A stretch of 37,113 bases of DNA, taken from NCBI RefSeq assembly GCF_000961885.1, contig NZ_JZKH01000084.1:1-37113 (forward strand), written 5' to 3'. Shown here one piece after another: positions 1-8,540 of this stretch; within the stretch, counting starts at the first letter, position 1, and each line of letters starts with the position of its first letter. A model generated the notes under the pieces. It was not told where the DNA came from. It was given only the letters and a program-made list of their open reading frames with translations, and did no database searches. Origin of the DNA: Streptomyces rubellomurinus. Its GTDB lineage: Bacteria; Actinomycetota; Actinomycetes; Streptomycetales; Streptomycetaceae. A program made the translations under genes and the position numbers.

Positions 1-93
1 GGCCGGGCGAGGGCCCGGCCGGCCCGCGCCGGCGCTCACGGCGGCGGCCGCCGGCGCGCCCCACGGGTGCCGCGTCCGCGCGAGGTCGCTCAT
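1..93 (-). CDS. possible 5' end of a leftward gene cut by the window edge
   Basis: An ATG on the minus strand at 93 opens a frame that stays open to base 1 (31 codons, beginning MSDLARTRHPWG). A purine-rich stretch (GAGGGGG) lies 9 nt upstream of the ATG, and 30 of the 31 codons end in G or C, as expected for genes here. The visible residues are Ala/Gly/Pro-rich with no recognisable domain, so no function is offered. An operator-like inverted repeat at 175-203 lies where its promoter would be. The whole segment is so GC-rich that an accidental open frame is possible. Confidence 0.35.
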   Translation of the reverse strand, partial: MSDLARTRHPWGAPAAAAVSAGAGRPGPRPA

Positions 94-174
94 GACGGCC
101 CGCCCCCTCGGTGCTTCCCGCCGACGCGTCGTCGGCGTACACGGAGGACTCTGCCCGGGGGCCGTGGGCATTCG

Positions 175-203
175 GTTGACGAAGTCGTTGACAGTTCGTC
201 TAC
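175..203. promoter_or_regulatory. operator-like inverted repeat
   Basis: GTTGACGAA at 175-183 and TTCGTCTAC at 195-203 are inverted repeats matching at 8 of 9 positions, with an 11 bp spacer that itself holds a second GTTGAC. The size and symmetry are typical of TetR-family operators (inference). It lies about 80 bp upstream of the leftward ATG at 93, so a leftward promoter under repression is the simplest reading. Confidence 0.45.
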
Positions 204-691
204 GCGCTTCGGTTAGGAACCGCCGCCGGGCCGATCGGCCCGACGCGGGTGCGGTGTCGGCCGGCCCTCAGAAACGCGCCCGGCCGCTACGGCGCGCGAA
301 CCTCTGTTCCACGGGATCTCCCTTCCCCATCTGCTTCGTGACGTGCCGTCAGGTGGGCGGTCGCCGGTGGGGCGGCTGCCGGTGGAAGAAGGCTCGCACG
401 GCGGGCGGGCCGACCGGGAGGAACCGCAGGTCTCATCTGCGCGCCATGCACGTTCAGGAGACATGTCGTGGCCGATCGACCGGCGGACCGCTCCGCCATC
501 GCCGCGACGAAACACCGCCCCCGGAACGGAAGGCGAGCGTCCTGTTCTGCCGCCCCCGGGGCCGCGGATCGGGACGATCGGCCCGAACCCGGGGCGATCC
601 GCCCGCACCGCGGAAACACAACGCAACGAAACCCGACACCCCGCCGCCGGCGGACGCCCGCTCGCGCCATCGACGGGCGGTAAACGCACCT

Positions 692-718
692 TTGACATTC
701 CGCTTGAAGTCATACAGT
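692..718 (+). promoter_or_regulatory. promoter of the leader ORF and ABC importer operon
   Basis: A -35 box TTGACA (692-697) and a -10 box TACAGT (713-718) are separated by 15 bp, slightly short. The -10 box ends 9 nt before the ATG at 728, so the transcript would start almost at that codon and be nearly leaderless. The surrounding bases are locally AT-richer than the flanks. Confidence 0.5.
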
Positions 719-727
719 CTTCTCGCC

Positions 728-820
728 ATGTCCGACCGTCACCCGATCGAGTGCGCCGCCATCGAGCTGGCGCTGATCGGCGTGGCCACGCACTGCGTCT
801 CCGACAACCTCTGTCGCTGA
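728..820 (+). CDS. short cysteine-containing leader peptide (30 aa)
   Basis: This 30-residue ORF starts MSDRHPIECAAIEL and ends CVSDNLCR, with Cys at 9, 23 and 29. It sits directly behind a consensus-like promoter and 153 bp before the ABC importer operon. Short Cys-rich ORFs of this kind precede sulfur- and peptide-uptake operons in actinobacteria and can act as attenuators. That role is inferred here from position and the overlapping hairpins downstream (829-872). No conventional ribosome site is visible, which agrees with leaderless initiation. It might alternatively be non-coding. Confidence 0.45.
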   Translation: MSDRHPIECAAIELALIGVATHCVSDNLCR

Positions 821-828
821 ATCCGCCT

Positions 829-872
829 GCCCCGACGCGTTTGCGGTGATCGCCGCCTCGGGGCATCGCCCC
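829..872 (+). promoter_or_regulatory. mutually exclusive hairpins, possible attenuator
   Basis: GCCCCGA (829-835) can pair with TCGGGGC (858-864). GGGGC (860-864) can instead pair with GCCCC (868-872) across a 3 nt loop. The two stems share bases 860-864 and so exclude each other. They lie between the leader stop codon (820) and the importer start (974). No U-run follows, so a terminator is not certain; translational or Rho-linked control is equally possible. Confidence 0.35.
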
Positions 873-973
873 TTCCCCGCGGGCGCGGTGCCACTCCTCC
901 CTTCCCCAGGCCCAGGCCGCACTGCCGCCCGCCTTCCTCCGTACACCATCGGTAGCGAAAGGCCCCTTTTCCG

Positions 974-2692
974 ATGTCTCGACCCACCTCCACCCCTCGC
1001 CGACTCGCCGCGGCGAGCGCCACCGTCGCCCTGGTCGTCGGAGCCGCGGCGTGCGGACCGAAGGCGGACGGCGGTGGCGGCACCGGCAAGGACGCCGCAC
1101 CGCAGCGGGGCGGCACCCTCACCGTCCTCAACCAGAACCCGCAGGACCAGTTCGACCCCGCCCGGCTGTACACCTCCGGCGGCGGCAACGTGCCCTCCCT
1201 GGTCTTCCGCACCCTCACCACCCGCAACCGGGCCGACGGCGCGGCCGGCACCAAGGTCGTCCCCGACCTCGCCACCGACACCGGCACCCCGTCCGAGGGC
1301 GCGACGGTGTGGACCTACCACCTCAGGGACGGCCTCACCTTCGAGGACGGCTCGCCGATCACCACCGCCGACATCAAGTACGGCATCGAGCGCTCCTTCG
1401 CCCCGGAACTCTCCGGCGGCGCGCCGTACTTGAGGGACTGGCTGGTCGGCGCCGCCGACTACCAGGGGCCGTACAAGGACGGCCGCACGCTGGACTCCAT
1501 CGAGACGCCGGACGCGAAGACCATCGTCTTCCACCTCGCCAAGCCCGAGGGCGACTTCCCGTACCTGGCCACCCAGACCCAGTTCGCCCCCGTCCCGAAG
1601 GCCAAGGACACCGGCACGAAGTACCAGGACCACCCGGTCTCCTCCGGCCCCTACCAGGTCGAGAAGAACGAGAACGACGGCGCGCACCTCGTCCTCAAGC
1701 GCAACCCCAACTGGTCGGCGGCGACGGACGACCAGCGCAAGGCCTACCCGGACACCATCGACGTCCAGTCCGGGCTCGACCCGGCGGTGATCAACCAGCG
1801 GCTCTCCGCCGGCACCGGCGCCGACGCGGCCGCCGTCACCACCGACACCAACCTCGGCCCCTCCGAACTCGCCCAGGTGAAGGACGACAAGGCCCTCGCC
1901 GCACGCGTCGGCACCGGCCACTTCGGCTACGTCAACTACCTGGCCTTCAACCCCAAGGTGAAGCCCTTCGACAACCCCAAGGTCCGGCAGGCGATCGCCT
2001 ACGCGCTCAACCGCACCTCGGTCGTCAACGCCGCCGGCGGCTCCTCGCTCGCCGAGGCCGCCACCACCTACCTGCCCGCCCAGGAGACCTTCGGGTACAC
2101 GCCGTACGACCCGTTCCCGGCCGGCGCCACCGGCAGCCCGGAGAAGGCCAAGGAGGCGCTGAAGGAGGCCGGTTACCCGGACGGCCTGACCGTCACGCTC
2201 ACCCACTCCACCGACACCGGCAAGGGCTACGGCCCCAACCTGGCCACCGCCGTCCAGGACGGCCTGAAGGCCGCCGGCATCACCGTCCGGCTCGAAGCCC
2301 TGGACTCCACCCGGTACTCCAAGACGATCCACACCGTCGGCACCGAGCCCGGCTTCTTCCTCTCCGGCTGGGGCGCCGACTGGCCGTCCGGCGGCCCGTT
2401 CCTCGCGCCGATCTTCGACGGCCGGCAGATCGTCACCGACGGCTACAACTTCAACTCCGCGCAGCTGGACGACGCTTCGGTGAACGACGAGATCGACCGG
2501 ATCAACAAGATCACCGACCACGCCGAGGCCGCCAAGCGCTGGGGCGCCCTGGACCAGCGGATCGGCGAACAGGCCCTCACCGTCCCGCTGTTCCACCCCG
2601 TCTACAAGCGGCTGTACGGCAAGGACGTGCGCAACATCGTCATCAGCGACTGGACCGGCGTGCTCGACATCTCCCAGGTCGCGGTCAAGTAG
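974..2692 (+). CDS. oligopeptide-type ABC substrate-binding lipoprotein
   Basis: This 572-residue protein is the extracytoplasmic binding component of a peptide/nickel-class ABC importer (SBP family 5). It has a basic N-terminus, a hydrophobic stretch and a likely lipidated Cys27 (VVGAAAC). The usual family pattern follows: RGGTLTVLNQNPQDQFDP near the mature N-terminus, a WTYHLRDGLTFEDGSPITTADIKYGIER block, and NPKVRQAIAYALNR in the second lobe. It is the first gene of a four-gene operon with two permeases and a fused ATPase. A GAAAGG sequence lies about 11 nt before the ATG. The substrate is unknown; peptides are the default for the family. No link to the deiminases further right is visible apart from proximity. 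Confidence 0.93.
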   Translation: MSRPTSTPRRLAAASATVALVVGAAACGPKADGGGGTGKDAAPQRGGTLTVLNQNPQDQFDPARLYTSGGGNVPSLVFRTLTTRNRADGAAGTKVVPDLATDTGTPSEGATVWTYHLRDGLTFEDGSPITTADIKYGIERSFAPELSGGAPYLRDWLVGAADYQGPYKDGRTLDSIETPDAKTIVFHLAKPEGDFPYLATQTQFAPVPKAKDTGTKYQDHPVSSGPYQVEKNENDGAHLVLKRNPNWSAATDDQRKAYPDTIDVQSGLDPAVINQRLSAGTGADAAAVTTDTNLGPSELAQVKDDKALAARVGTGHFGYVNYLAFNPKVKPFDNPKVRQAIAYALNRTSVVNAAGGSSLAEAATTYLPAQETFGYTPYDPFPAGATGSPEKAKEALKEAGYPDGLTVTLTHSTDTGKGYGPNLATAVQDGLKAAGITVRLEALDSTRYSKTIHTVGTEPGFFLSGWGADWPSGGPFLAPIFDGRQIVTDGYNFNSAQLDDASVNDEIDRINKITDHAEAAKRWGALDQRIGEQALTVPLFHPVYKRLYGKDVRNIVISDWTGVLDISQVAVK

Positions 2693-2724
2693 CGGGCGGG
2701 ATCGGACGGATCGGTCGAACAACC

Positions 2725-3729
2725 ATGGCACCACGGGAAACCCGAGCCGGGGAGGCCCGCGCGGCCGCCCCGGCCGCCGGGGGGCGGCAGGTGTGGCGGC
2801 GGCTGCTCGCGCGGCGCACCGTCCGCGCCGCCGGCCTCGTCGTCGTCCTGCTCGTCCTGACCGCGGCGGCGGCACCGCTGCTCACCGCGGTCGAGGGGCA
2901 GGACCCCACCAGCTACCACAACGACCTGCTGGACTCGGCGGCCGGCGGCGTGCCCACCGGCTCCTTCGGCGGCGTCAGCGCCGAGCACTGGCTCGGCGTC
3001 GAACCGGGCACCGGGCGGGACGTGTTCGCCCGGCTCGTCCACGGCGCCCGGATCTCGCTGCTCGTCGCGGTCGGCGCCACCCTCGTCCAGGTCGCCATCG
3101 GCGTCCTGCTCGGCCTCGCGGCGGGCCTCGGCAGCCGGCTGCTCGACCAGCTGATCGGCAACACCACCGAGGTGATGCTCGCGCTGCCCTCGCTGGTCTT
3201 CGCCATCTCGCTGATGGCGGTCGTGCCCACCGACTTCTCCCGCCCGCTGCTGCTCACCCTGGTCATCGGGCTGCTGGGCTGGGCCGGCACCTCCCGGCTG
3301 GTCCGGGCCCAGACGCTGAGCCTCAAGCAGCTCGACCACGTCGCCGCGGCCCGGCTCGCCGGCGCCACCCGGTGGCGGATCGCCCGCCGGGAGCTGCTGC
3401 CGGCGCTGGCCGCGCCCGTCCTCACCTACGCGGCGGTGCTGCTGCCGACCAACGTGGTCTCCGAGGCCGGGCTGTCCTTCCTCGGCGTGGGCGTCAAACC
3501 GCCGACCTCGTCCTGGGGCCAGATGCTCTCCGGCGCGACCACCTGGTTCCGCGCGGACCCGATGTACGTCCTGCTGCCGTCCGCGCTGCTGTTCGCCACC
3601 GTGCTCGCCTTCACCGTGCTCGGCGACGCCGTCCGCACCGAGCTCGACCCCCGCGCCGCCTCCCGGCTGCGGGTCGGCACCACGGGCGGGCCCGGCGGGC
3701 CGGGCACCACCGGGGAGGCCGCCGCGTGA
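2725..3729 (+). CDS. ABC importer permease, DppC/OppC type
   Basis: This 334-residue inner-membrane permease of the peptide/nickel importer class begins with a hydrophilic N-tail, then a first membrane segment (AAGLVVVLLVLTAAAAPLL). A BPD_transp_1 core of about five further segments follows. The EAA-like loop reads HVAAARLAGATRWRIARRELLP, the expected contact site for the ATPase. SFLGVGVKPPTSSWGQML near the end is typical of the DppC branch. The start is the ATG at 2725, 32 nt after the binding-protein gene. The stop overlaps the next start by 4 bp (GTGA), so translation is probably coupled. Confidence 0.9.
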   Translation: MAPRETRAGEARAAAPAAGGRQVWRRLLARRTVRAAGLVVVLLVLTAAAAPLLTAVEGQDPTSYHNDLLDSAAGGVPTGSFGGVSAEHWLGVEPGTGRDVFARLVHGARISLLVAVGATLVQVAIGVLLGLAAGLGSRLLDQLIGNTTEVMLALPSLVFAISLMAVVPTDFSRPLLLTLVIGLLGWAGTSRLVRAQTLSLKQLDHVAAARLAGATRWRIARRELLPALAAPVLTYAAVLLPTNVVSEAGLSFLGVGVKPPTSSWGQMLSGATTWFRADPMYVLLPSALLFATVLAFTVLGDAVRTELDPRAASRLRVGTTGGPGGPGTTGEAAA

Positions 3730-4715
3730 TCCGCTTCCTGCTCCGCAAGGCCCTCGGCCTGGTCGGCGTCCTGCTGGCCATCTCCCTGGTCGTCTACGCG
3801 GTCTTCTACCTCGCCCCCGGCGACCCCGCCCAACTGGCCTGCGGCGAGAAGTGCAGCCCCGCCCAGGTCCTCCAGGTGCGCGAACGGCTCGGCCTCGACG
3901 CGCCGGTGCACCTGCAGTACGCCCACTTCCTCCAGGGCATCGTGGCCGGCCGCGACTTCAGCGCCGGAACGGGCCTGCTGCACTGCCCGGCGCCCTGCCT
4001 GGGCGTCTCCTACCGCAGCGGCGAGCAGGTCACCGACATGATCGCCGCCCGGCTCCCGGTGACGGCCTCGCTGGCCCTCGGCGCGATGGTGATCTGGCTG
4101 GTCCTCGGGGTCGGCACCGGGCTGCTCTCGGCGCTGCGCCGGGGCCGGCTCGGCGAGCGGCTGCTGACCGCGCTCACCCTGGCCGGCACCGCCGTCCCGG
4201 TGTTCGTCATCGGCCTGGTGCTGCTCATCGTCCTGTGCGCCCAGCTCCGGTGGCTGCCGTTCCCGAGCTACACGCCGCTGACCGAGGACCCCCAGCAGTG
4301 GTTCTGGGGCCTGCTGCTGCCCTGGTTCTCCCTCGCGCTCATCGAGTCCGCCAAGTACGCCCGGCTGACCCGCTCGGCCGTGCTGGAGACCCTCGCCGAG
4401 GACCACATCCGGACCTTCCGGGCGTACGGCGTCGGCGAGCGGCGCCTGGTGACGCGGCACGCGCTGCGCGGCGCGCTCACCCCGGTGATCGCGCTCACCG
4501 CCCTGGACCTCGGGACGATGTTCGGCTCCGCCGTGCTGACCGAGTCGCTGTTCGGCCTCCCGGGGCTCGGCAAGCTGCTGGTCACCTCGGTCGGCCTGAT
4601 CGACCTGCCGACCGTCGTCGGCCTCACCCTGGTCACGGGGTTCTGCGTGGTCCTCGCCAACGTCGTCGCGGACGTGCTGTACGCGGTGACCGACCGAAGG
4701 GTGGTCCTGACGTGA
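3726..4715 (+). CDS. ABC importer permease, DppB/OppB type
   Basis: This 329-residue integral membrane protein forms the second half of the translocation channel. The N-terminus, [21 protein letters not shown], followed by FYLAPGDPA, is the DppB-branch signature. The EAA loop reads [21 protein letters not shown]. An insertion with four cysteines (ACGEKC and LHCPAPC, roughly residues 39-95) lies in the first periplasmic loop. The GTG start at 3726 overlaps the previous stop, and the stop at 4715 overlaps the next GTG, giving two 4 bp couplings. In this operon the C-type permease precedes the B-type, the reverse of the usual Dpp order. Confidence 0.9.
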   Translation: MIRFLLRKALGLVGVLLAISLVVYAVFYLAPGDPAQLACGEKCSPAQVLQVRERLGLDAPVHLQYAHFLQGIVAGRDFSAGTGLLHCPAPCLGVSYRSGEQVTDMIAARLPVTASLALGAMVIWLVLGVGTGLLSALRRGRLGERLLTALTLAGTAVPVFVIGLVLLIVLCAQLRWLPFPSYTPLTEDPQQWFWGLLLPWFSLALIESAKYARLTRSAVLETLAEDHIRTFRAYGVGERRLVTRHALRGALTPVIALTALDLGTMFGSAVLTESLFGLPGLGKLLVTSVGLIDLPTVVGLTLVTGFCVVLANVVADVLYAVTDRRVVLT

Positions 4716-6373
4716 GCCCCGAACCCCTGGTCCAGGTACGGGACCTGGTCGTCGACTTCCCGGTCGGCGACGGCCACCTGCGCGCCGTCGACGGCGTCGG
4801 CTTCACCCTGGAGGCCGGGCAGGCGCTCGGCATCGTCGGCGAGTCCGGCTCCGGCAAGAGCACCGTCGCCTCCGCCCTGCTCGGCCTGCACCGCGGCACC
4901 GGCGCCCGGACCGGCGGCTCGGTCCTGGTCGCCGGCGTCGACGCCGTCACCGCCGAGGGCGAGGAACTCCGGCGCCTGCGCGGCGGATCGGCGGCCATGG
5001 TGTTCCAGGACCCGCTCTCCGCGCTCGACCCGTACCACGCGGTCGGGGACCAGATCGCCGAGGTCGTCCGGGTCCACCGGCCGGTCTCCCGCCGCGCCGC
5101 CCGGGCCCGGGCCGTCGAGGTGCTCGACCGGGTCGGCATCGCCGACCCGGCCCGGCGCTCCCGCTCGCGCCCGCACGAGTTCAGCGGCGGCATGCGCCAG
5201 CGGGTGCTGATCGCGATGGCCCTGGCCTGCGAGCCGCGGCTGCTGGTCGCCGACGAGCCGACGACCGCGCTGGACGTCACCGTCCAGGCCCAGATCCTCG
5301 ACCTGCTGCACGAGTTGCGCACCGAGACCGGGGCCGGGCTGGTCCTGGTCACCCACGACCTGGGCGTGGTCGCCGGCAGCGTCGACCGGGTGCTGGTGAT
5401 GAAGGACGGCCGCGCGGTGGAGCACGGCCCGGTCGCCGACGTCCTGGGCGCGCCCCGCGAGCCGTACACCCGGGCGCTGCTGTCCGCGGTGCCCCGGATC
5501 GACGCCCCGGCGGCCCCGGGCCAGGGGACCGGGCCCGGCGAGGTCCTGCTCGAAGCCACCGACCTGCGGCGGGAGTTCGCCACCCGCGGCGGCCTCACCC
5601 GGCGCACCGCCCCGGTCACCGCCGTGGACGGCGTCTCGCTCACCGTGCGGGCCGGCGAGACGCTCGGCATCGTCGGCGAGTCCGGCTCCGGCAAGACCAC
5701 CCTCGGGCGGATGCTCGTCCGGCTGCTGGAGCCGACCGGCGGCCGGCTCCACTACCGCGGCCGGGACATCGGAGCGCTCGGCGAGCGGGAGCTGCGCCCG
5801 CTGCGCCGGGAGCTGCAGATGGTCTTCCAGGACCCGGTGGCCTCGCTCAACCCGCGCCGCACGATCGGGGAGTCCGTCGCCGACCCGCTGCGCGTCGCGG
5901 GCGAGCGCGACGAGCGCCGCATCCGCGCCCGGGTCGGCGAACTCCTCGAACGGGTGGGCCTGGACGCCGACTGGTACCACCGCTACCCGCACGAGTTCTC
6001 CGGCGGCCAGCGGCAGCGGGTCGGCATCGCCCGGGCGCTGGCGCCCGGGCCGCGGCTGATCGTCTGCGACGAGCCGGTCTCCGCCCTGGACGTCACCACC
6101 CAGGCCCACGTGGTCGCGCTGCTGGGCGAGTTGCAGCGCGACCTCGGCCTCGCCCTGGTCTTCGTCGCGCACGACCTCGCCGTGGTCCGGCAGGTGAGCG
6201 ACCGGGTCGCGGTGATGCGGGCCGGCCGGATCGTGGAACAGGGCGACGCCGACACGGTGTACGACTCCCCCCAACACCCGTACACCAAGGGCCTGCTGGC
6301 GGCCGTCCCGGTCCTGGACCCGGTCGAGGCGACCGCCCGCCGCCACGCCCGGCTCGCCGCCGCCGGCGCCTGA
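4712..6373 (+). CDS. fused double ABC ATPase, DppD-DppF type
   Basis: This 553-residue protein contains two complete nucleotide-binding domains in one chain. Domain 1 has Walker [10 protein letters not shown] at about 43-51, signature [10 protein letters not shown] and Walker [13 protein letters not shown]. Domain 2 has Walker [10 protein letters not shown] at about 322-330, signature [10 protein letters not shown] and Walker [13 protein letters not shown]. Both keep the C-terminal oligopeptide-importer extension ([11 protein letters not shown] and [11 protein letters not shown]). It powers the two permeases encoded just upstream, with which it overlaps by 4 bp. Fused D-F ATPases are known in actinobacteria; the second importer in this window keeps the two separate. 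A hairpin spans its stop codon. Confidence 0.93.
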   Translation: MSPEPLVQVRDLVVDFPVGDGHLRAVDGVGFTLEAGQALGIVGESGSGKSTVASALLGLHRGTGARTGGSVLVAGVDAVTAEGEELRRLRGGSAAMVFQDPLSALDPYHAVGDQIAEVVRVHRPVSRRAARARAVEVLDRVGIADPARRSRSRPHEFSGGMRQRVLIAMALACEPRLLVADEPTTALDVTVQAQILDLLHELRTETGAGLVLVTHDLGVVAGSVDRVLVMKDGRAVEHGPVADVLGAPREPYTRALLSAVPRIDAPAAPGQGTGPGEVLLEATDLRREFATRGGLTRRTAPVTAVDGVSLTVRAGETLGIVGESGSGKTTLGRMLVRLLEPTGGRLHYRGRDIGALGERELRPLRRELQMVFQDPVASLNPRRTIGESVADPLRVAGERDERRIRARVGELLERVGLDADWYHRYPHEFSGGQRQRVGIARALAPGPRLIVCDEPVSALDVTTQAHVVALLGELQRDLGLALVFVAHDLAVVRQVSDRVAVMRAGRIVEQGDADTVYDSPQHPYTKGLLAAVPVLDPVEATARRHARLAAAGA

Positions 6374-6394
6374 CCGGGCCCGCCGGGCGCCGGC
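6362..6394. terminator. bidirectional terminator-like hairpin
   Basis: GCCGGCGCC (6362-6370) and GGCGCCGGC (6386-6394) form a perfect 9 bp stem with a 15 nt loop. It lies exactly between the rightward ATPase gene and the convergent small membrane-protein gene and covers the ATPase stop codon. Confidence 0.5.
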
Positions 6395-6751
6395 TCAGAC
6401 CCCCAGCAGGCGCCGCCAGCGCGGCAGTTCGGTGCCGCAGCAGGCGAGGGCGAGGAGGCCGACCAGCACCGCCGCCCAGGCCGGGAACAGCAGCCAGGCG
6501 GCGCAGACGGCGCCGGCCAGTTGGGCGAGCACCATCAGGACGGTGACCCAGCCGGGTACGGCGATGATCGTGCCCGGCTTGTCGCCGCGGGTCTGGAGCA
6601 GGGCGGGGAGGCCGATCAGCAGCACGTCCACGCCGATCGCCAGCGGGACCGAGTGCGGCCAGAGCGCGATCGGCAGGCCGATCCAGCCGACCAGTTCCAG
6701 CCCGGCCCTCAGTCCGGTCGCGTACCGGGGCTCGGGCTGCTCCCCCGCCAT
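6395..6751 (-). CDS. small four-helix membrane protein, family not recognised
   Basis: This 118-residue protein is largely hydrophobic. Segments near residues 17-32, 36-50, 66-82 and 85-104 could each span the membrane, with short basic or polar connectors (TRGDKPG near 54-60) and a basic C-terminus (PRWRRLLGV). The start is the ATG at 6751. I do not recognise a family and assign no function. It is convergent with the ABC operon and lies downstream of the methyltransferase gene, 66 bp away, so co-transcription is possible. Confidence 0.65.
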   Translation of the reverse strand: MAGEQPEPRYATGLRAGLELVGWIGLPIALWPHSVPLAIGVDVLLIGLPALLQTRGDKPGTIIAVPGWVTVLMVLAQLAGAVCAAWLLFPAWAAVLVGLLALACCGTELPRWRRLLGV

Positions 6752-6817
6752 GGCGCCTCCCCGTCGTCGCGTGCCGCGGCAGCGTAGCGCGGCGGCCCGC
6801 GACGCGCCAGGGGCCGG

Positions 6818-7603
6818 TCAGCCGGCCGGGGAGCGGCGGACGATGAGCATGTCCTGGGTGTGGCCGATCAGGTAACTCCCGTCCGGCTGGGTGAAGTTCC
6901 GCCGCACGTACGCGGTCAGCGCGGCCCGGGAGGGGCGGGGGTCGAGGGTGGCCAGGTCGGCGACGTTGACCATGAACTCGGCGACGTCCACCGCCTCGTC
7001 CAGGTGCGGCGTGCGGTAGTGCAGGTCGAGGCTCTCCAGCGCCAGCTCGTCGGCCGGGTGCTGCTCGCGCAGGCGGTCGGCGAGCGGGCGCAGGTCGTAG
7101 CGGGCGCCGGTGAAGTGGGCGGCCATCCGCATGCAGGGGCTCTCCGGGCTCTGCAGGACGACCAGCAGGGTCCCGCCCGGGGCCGTCCACCCGCGGGCCC
7201 GGGTGACGGTGGGCAGCCACCGCGGTTCGGGGACGTAGTAGAGCACGTGGGAGATGTGGACGAGGTCGGCCGGCTCCGGCGGCCGGGCCGAGTCGACGGG
7301 CTCCGGGAGGACGAGCGCGCCCGGGCAGGCGGTGCGCAGCTTCTCGCGCATGGCCGCGCTGGGCTCGATGGCGATGGTGCGCTCGAAGGACCGGGCGAGG
7401 TGGGCGGTGGTGCGGCCCTCGCCGGCACCGACGTCCAGCAGGACCCGGCGGTGCGGCAGGGCGGCCACGAGCTCGCTCAGCCGGGCGTGGGTGCGCGGCT
7501 TCTCGTCCGTGCCCGCGAGGAAGAGCTCGAAGGCGCGGCGGTAGTCGGCGCCCGAGACGTCGAGCACCCGGACCGGGTCGTCGTCCGTGGTCGTCGCGTT
7601 CAT
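6818..7603 (-). CDS. class I SAM-dependent methyltransferase
   Basis: This 261-residue protein has the class I motif I VLLDVGAGEGRTTAHLA at about 54-70, an acidic post-I strand (TIAIEPSAAM), a motif IV-like VHISHVLYYV and motif V-like WTAPGGTLLVVL. The N-terminal helices and the C-terminal half, including HTQDMLIVRR at the end, match small-molecule methyltransferases in general. I cannot name the substrate. The ATG at 7603 is preceded by GGGGA about 8 nt upstream and is preferred over a longer reading. It lies downstream of the TetR gene on the same strand. Confidence 0.8.
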   Translation of the reverse strand: MNATTTDDDPVRVLDVSGADYRRAFELFLAGTDEKPRTHARLSELVAALPHRRVLLDVGAGEGRTTAHLARSFERTIAIEPSAAMREKLRTACPGALVLPEPVDSARPPEPADLVHISHVLYYVPEPRWLPTVTRARGWTAPGGTLLVVLQSPESPCMRMAAHFTGARYDLRPLADRLREQHPADELALESLDLHYRTPHLDEAVDVAEFMVNVADLATLDPRPSRAALTAYVRRNFTQPDGSYLIGHTQDMLIVRRSPAG

Positions 7604-7712
7604 CCGTGGTCTCCCCTGGCGGTGGGCGGTGTCGGCCCATTCCAGCGGGGCCGGGCGCCGCCGGGCCGCAGGCACGTTCCTGCCCGCGTGTCGCGCCCCG
7701 CCCGTCCGGCCG

Positions 7713-7729
7713 CCGGCCCGCGCGGCCGG
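7713..7729 (-). terminator. weak hairpin between tetR and methyltransferase genes
   Basis: CCGGCC (7713-7718) and GGCCGG (7724-7729) form a 6 bp stem with a 5 nt loop just downstream of the TetR stop codon. No U-run follows, and the region is GC-rich enough for chance pairing. Confidence 0.25.
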
Positions 7730-7748
7730 GCCCGGAGGCGCGGCCCGG

Positions 7749-8387
7749 TCACACCGTGGCCGACAGCGCGGCCATCAGGGTCCGCAGCACCCGCTCCGCG
7801 TCCACGGTGCCGTCGAGCGAGCCGATCGCGGCGAGTCCGTCCACCGCGGCCGCGAAGGCCTCGCCGAGCGGGACGGGGTCGACGTCGGCGCCGCGTTCCT
7901 CCACCAGCGCCCGGAACAGGCGCACGAAGCAGGACCGCCACCGCCCGTACTCCGCCTCCAGGCTCTCCCGGACCCGTTCGTCGTTGAGCGCGAGCCAGTG
8001 CAGCGCCGCGTGCAGCCGGGCCAGGTCGGGGCTCTCCGGCCGGGTCAGCAGCGCGAGCACCCGCTCCGCCTGCTCGGCGTGGCCGCCGGGCCCGCCGACC
8101 GCCTCCTCGAGGGGCGCGATCCACTCGGGCCGGATGTCCTCGACCACCGCGACGATCAGCTCGGTGCGGTCCGCGAAGTGGTAGTGGCACATGCCGTGCG
8201 AGACCCCGCACAGCGCGGCCACGTTGCGCGTGGTGAACCGCCCGGCGCCGTCGCCGGCCAGCAGGGTGCGGGCCGCCGCGATCAGCCGGGCCCGGGTCTG
8301 CTCGCCCTTGGCGGACGATCGCGGCCGGGTGCCGCCACTCGGCCCGGCGGACGGTCCCGGGGGTGCGCCTGTCAGCTCAGTTGCCAT
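7749..8387 (-). CDS. TetR/AcrR-family regulator next to Adi-1
   Basis: This 212-residue one-domain-plus-ligand-domain repressor has a low-complexity N-tail, then a TetR DNA-binding domain. The helix-turn-helix is readable at TTRNVAALCGVSHGMCHYHFADRTEL, roughly residues 50-75. The C-terminal part is helical, of BetI-like type (LRTLMAAL near the end). I start it at ATG 8387 because a -10 box (TACAGT, 8400-8395) ends 7 nt before it, giving a leaderless transcript; a GTG at 8396 is the alternative. It is divergent from Adi-1, and an operator-like palindrome covers the Adi-1 promoter. It is not closely similar to the two TetR proteins further right. Ligand unknown. Confidence 0.88.
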   Translation of the reverse strand: MATELTGAPPGPSAGPSGGTRPRSSAKGEQTRARLIAAARTLLAGDGAGRFTTRNVAALCGVSHGMCHYHFADRTELIVAVVEDIRPEWIAPLEEAVGGPGGHAEQAERVLALLTRPESPDLARLHAALHWLALNDERVRESLEAEYGRWRSCFVRLFRALVEERGADVDPVPLGEAFAAAVDGLAAIGSLDGTVDAERVLRTLMAALSATV

Positions 8388-8394
8388 GGCCGTC

Positions 8395-8400
8395 ACTGTA
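8395..8400 (-). promoter_or_regulatory. -10 box of the leaderless tetR
   Basis: TACAGT on the minus strand (8400 to 8395) is followed by exactly 7 nt and then the ATG at 8387. The same geometry is seen for the other two TetR genes in the window. No convincing -35 box is visible. Confidence 0.4.
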
Positions 8401-8464
8401 ACGACCGCGCGGGCCTGAGGAGTTGCGATCGGCCGGCCTGCCGGGCCGGGGTCTGCGCGAACTC

Positions 8465-8493
8465 TTGACCGAGCGCTTGGCCAGTTCTACCGT
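8465..8493 (+). promoter_or_regulatory. Adi-1 promoter with overlapping TetR-type operator
   Basis: A -35 box TTGACC (8465-8470) and a -10 box TACCGT (8488-8493) are 17 bp apart. The imperfect palindrome TTGACCGAGCGCTTGGCCAG (8465-8484), centred on AGCGCT, covers the -35 box and most of the spacer. This is the classic placement for repression by the divergent TetR protein. The palindrome differs from the TTGACTGA operator used by the other deiminase operons. Confidence 0.55.
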
Positions 8494-8540
8494 TCCTGCC
8501 AACTCCGGTTCAGCTCTTGGACATTGACAGGGAGGCAGGC

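Larger units (their letters stand above)
94..727. other. non-coding stretch without a supported gene
   Basis: Open frames here are GC-driven and read as Arg/Pro/Gly-rich shadow peptides with no family resemblance and no good ribosome site. What can be seen is an operator-like inverted repeat at 175-203 and a promoter at 692-718 feeding the leader ORF. Nothing else in 210-690 stood out. Confidence 0.6.

Noticed and set aside
92..727. Long upstream extension of the leader ORF
   Set aside because: The residues before 728 are Arg/Pro-rich without homology, and the promoter at 692-718 would place the transcript start just before the ATG at 728.
343..849. 168-codon plus-strand frame with an ATG at 462 after TTCAGGAGAC
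   Set aside because: The purine run before the ATG is suggestive, but the product is Arg/Pro-rich with no domain and runs through the promoter and leader ORF in another frame.
710..2875. 721-codon open frame on the minus strand
   Set aside because: It is antisense to the first binding-protein gene and reads as a Gly/Val/Asp-rich low-complexity chain with no family match, typical of antisense frames in GC-rich genes.
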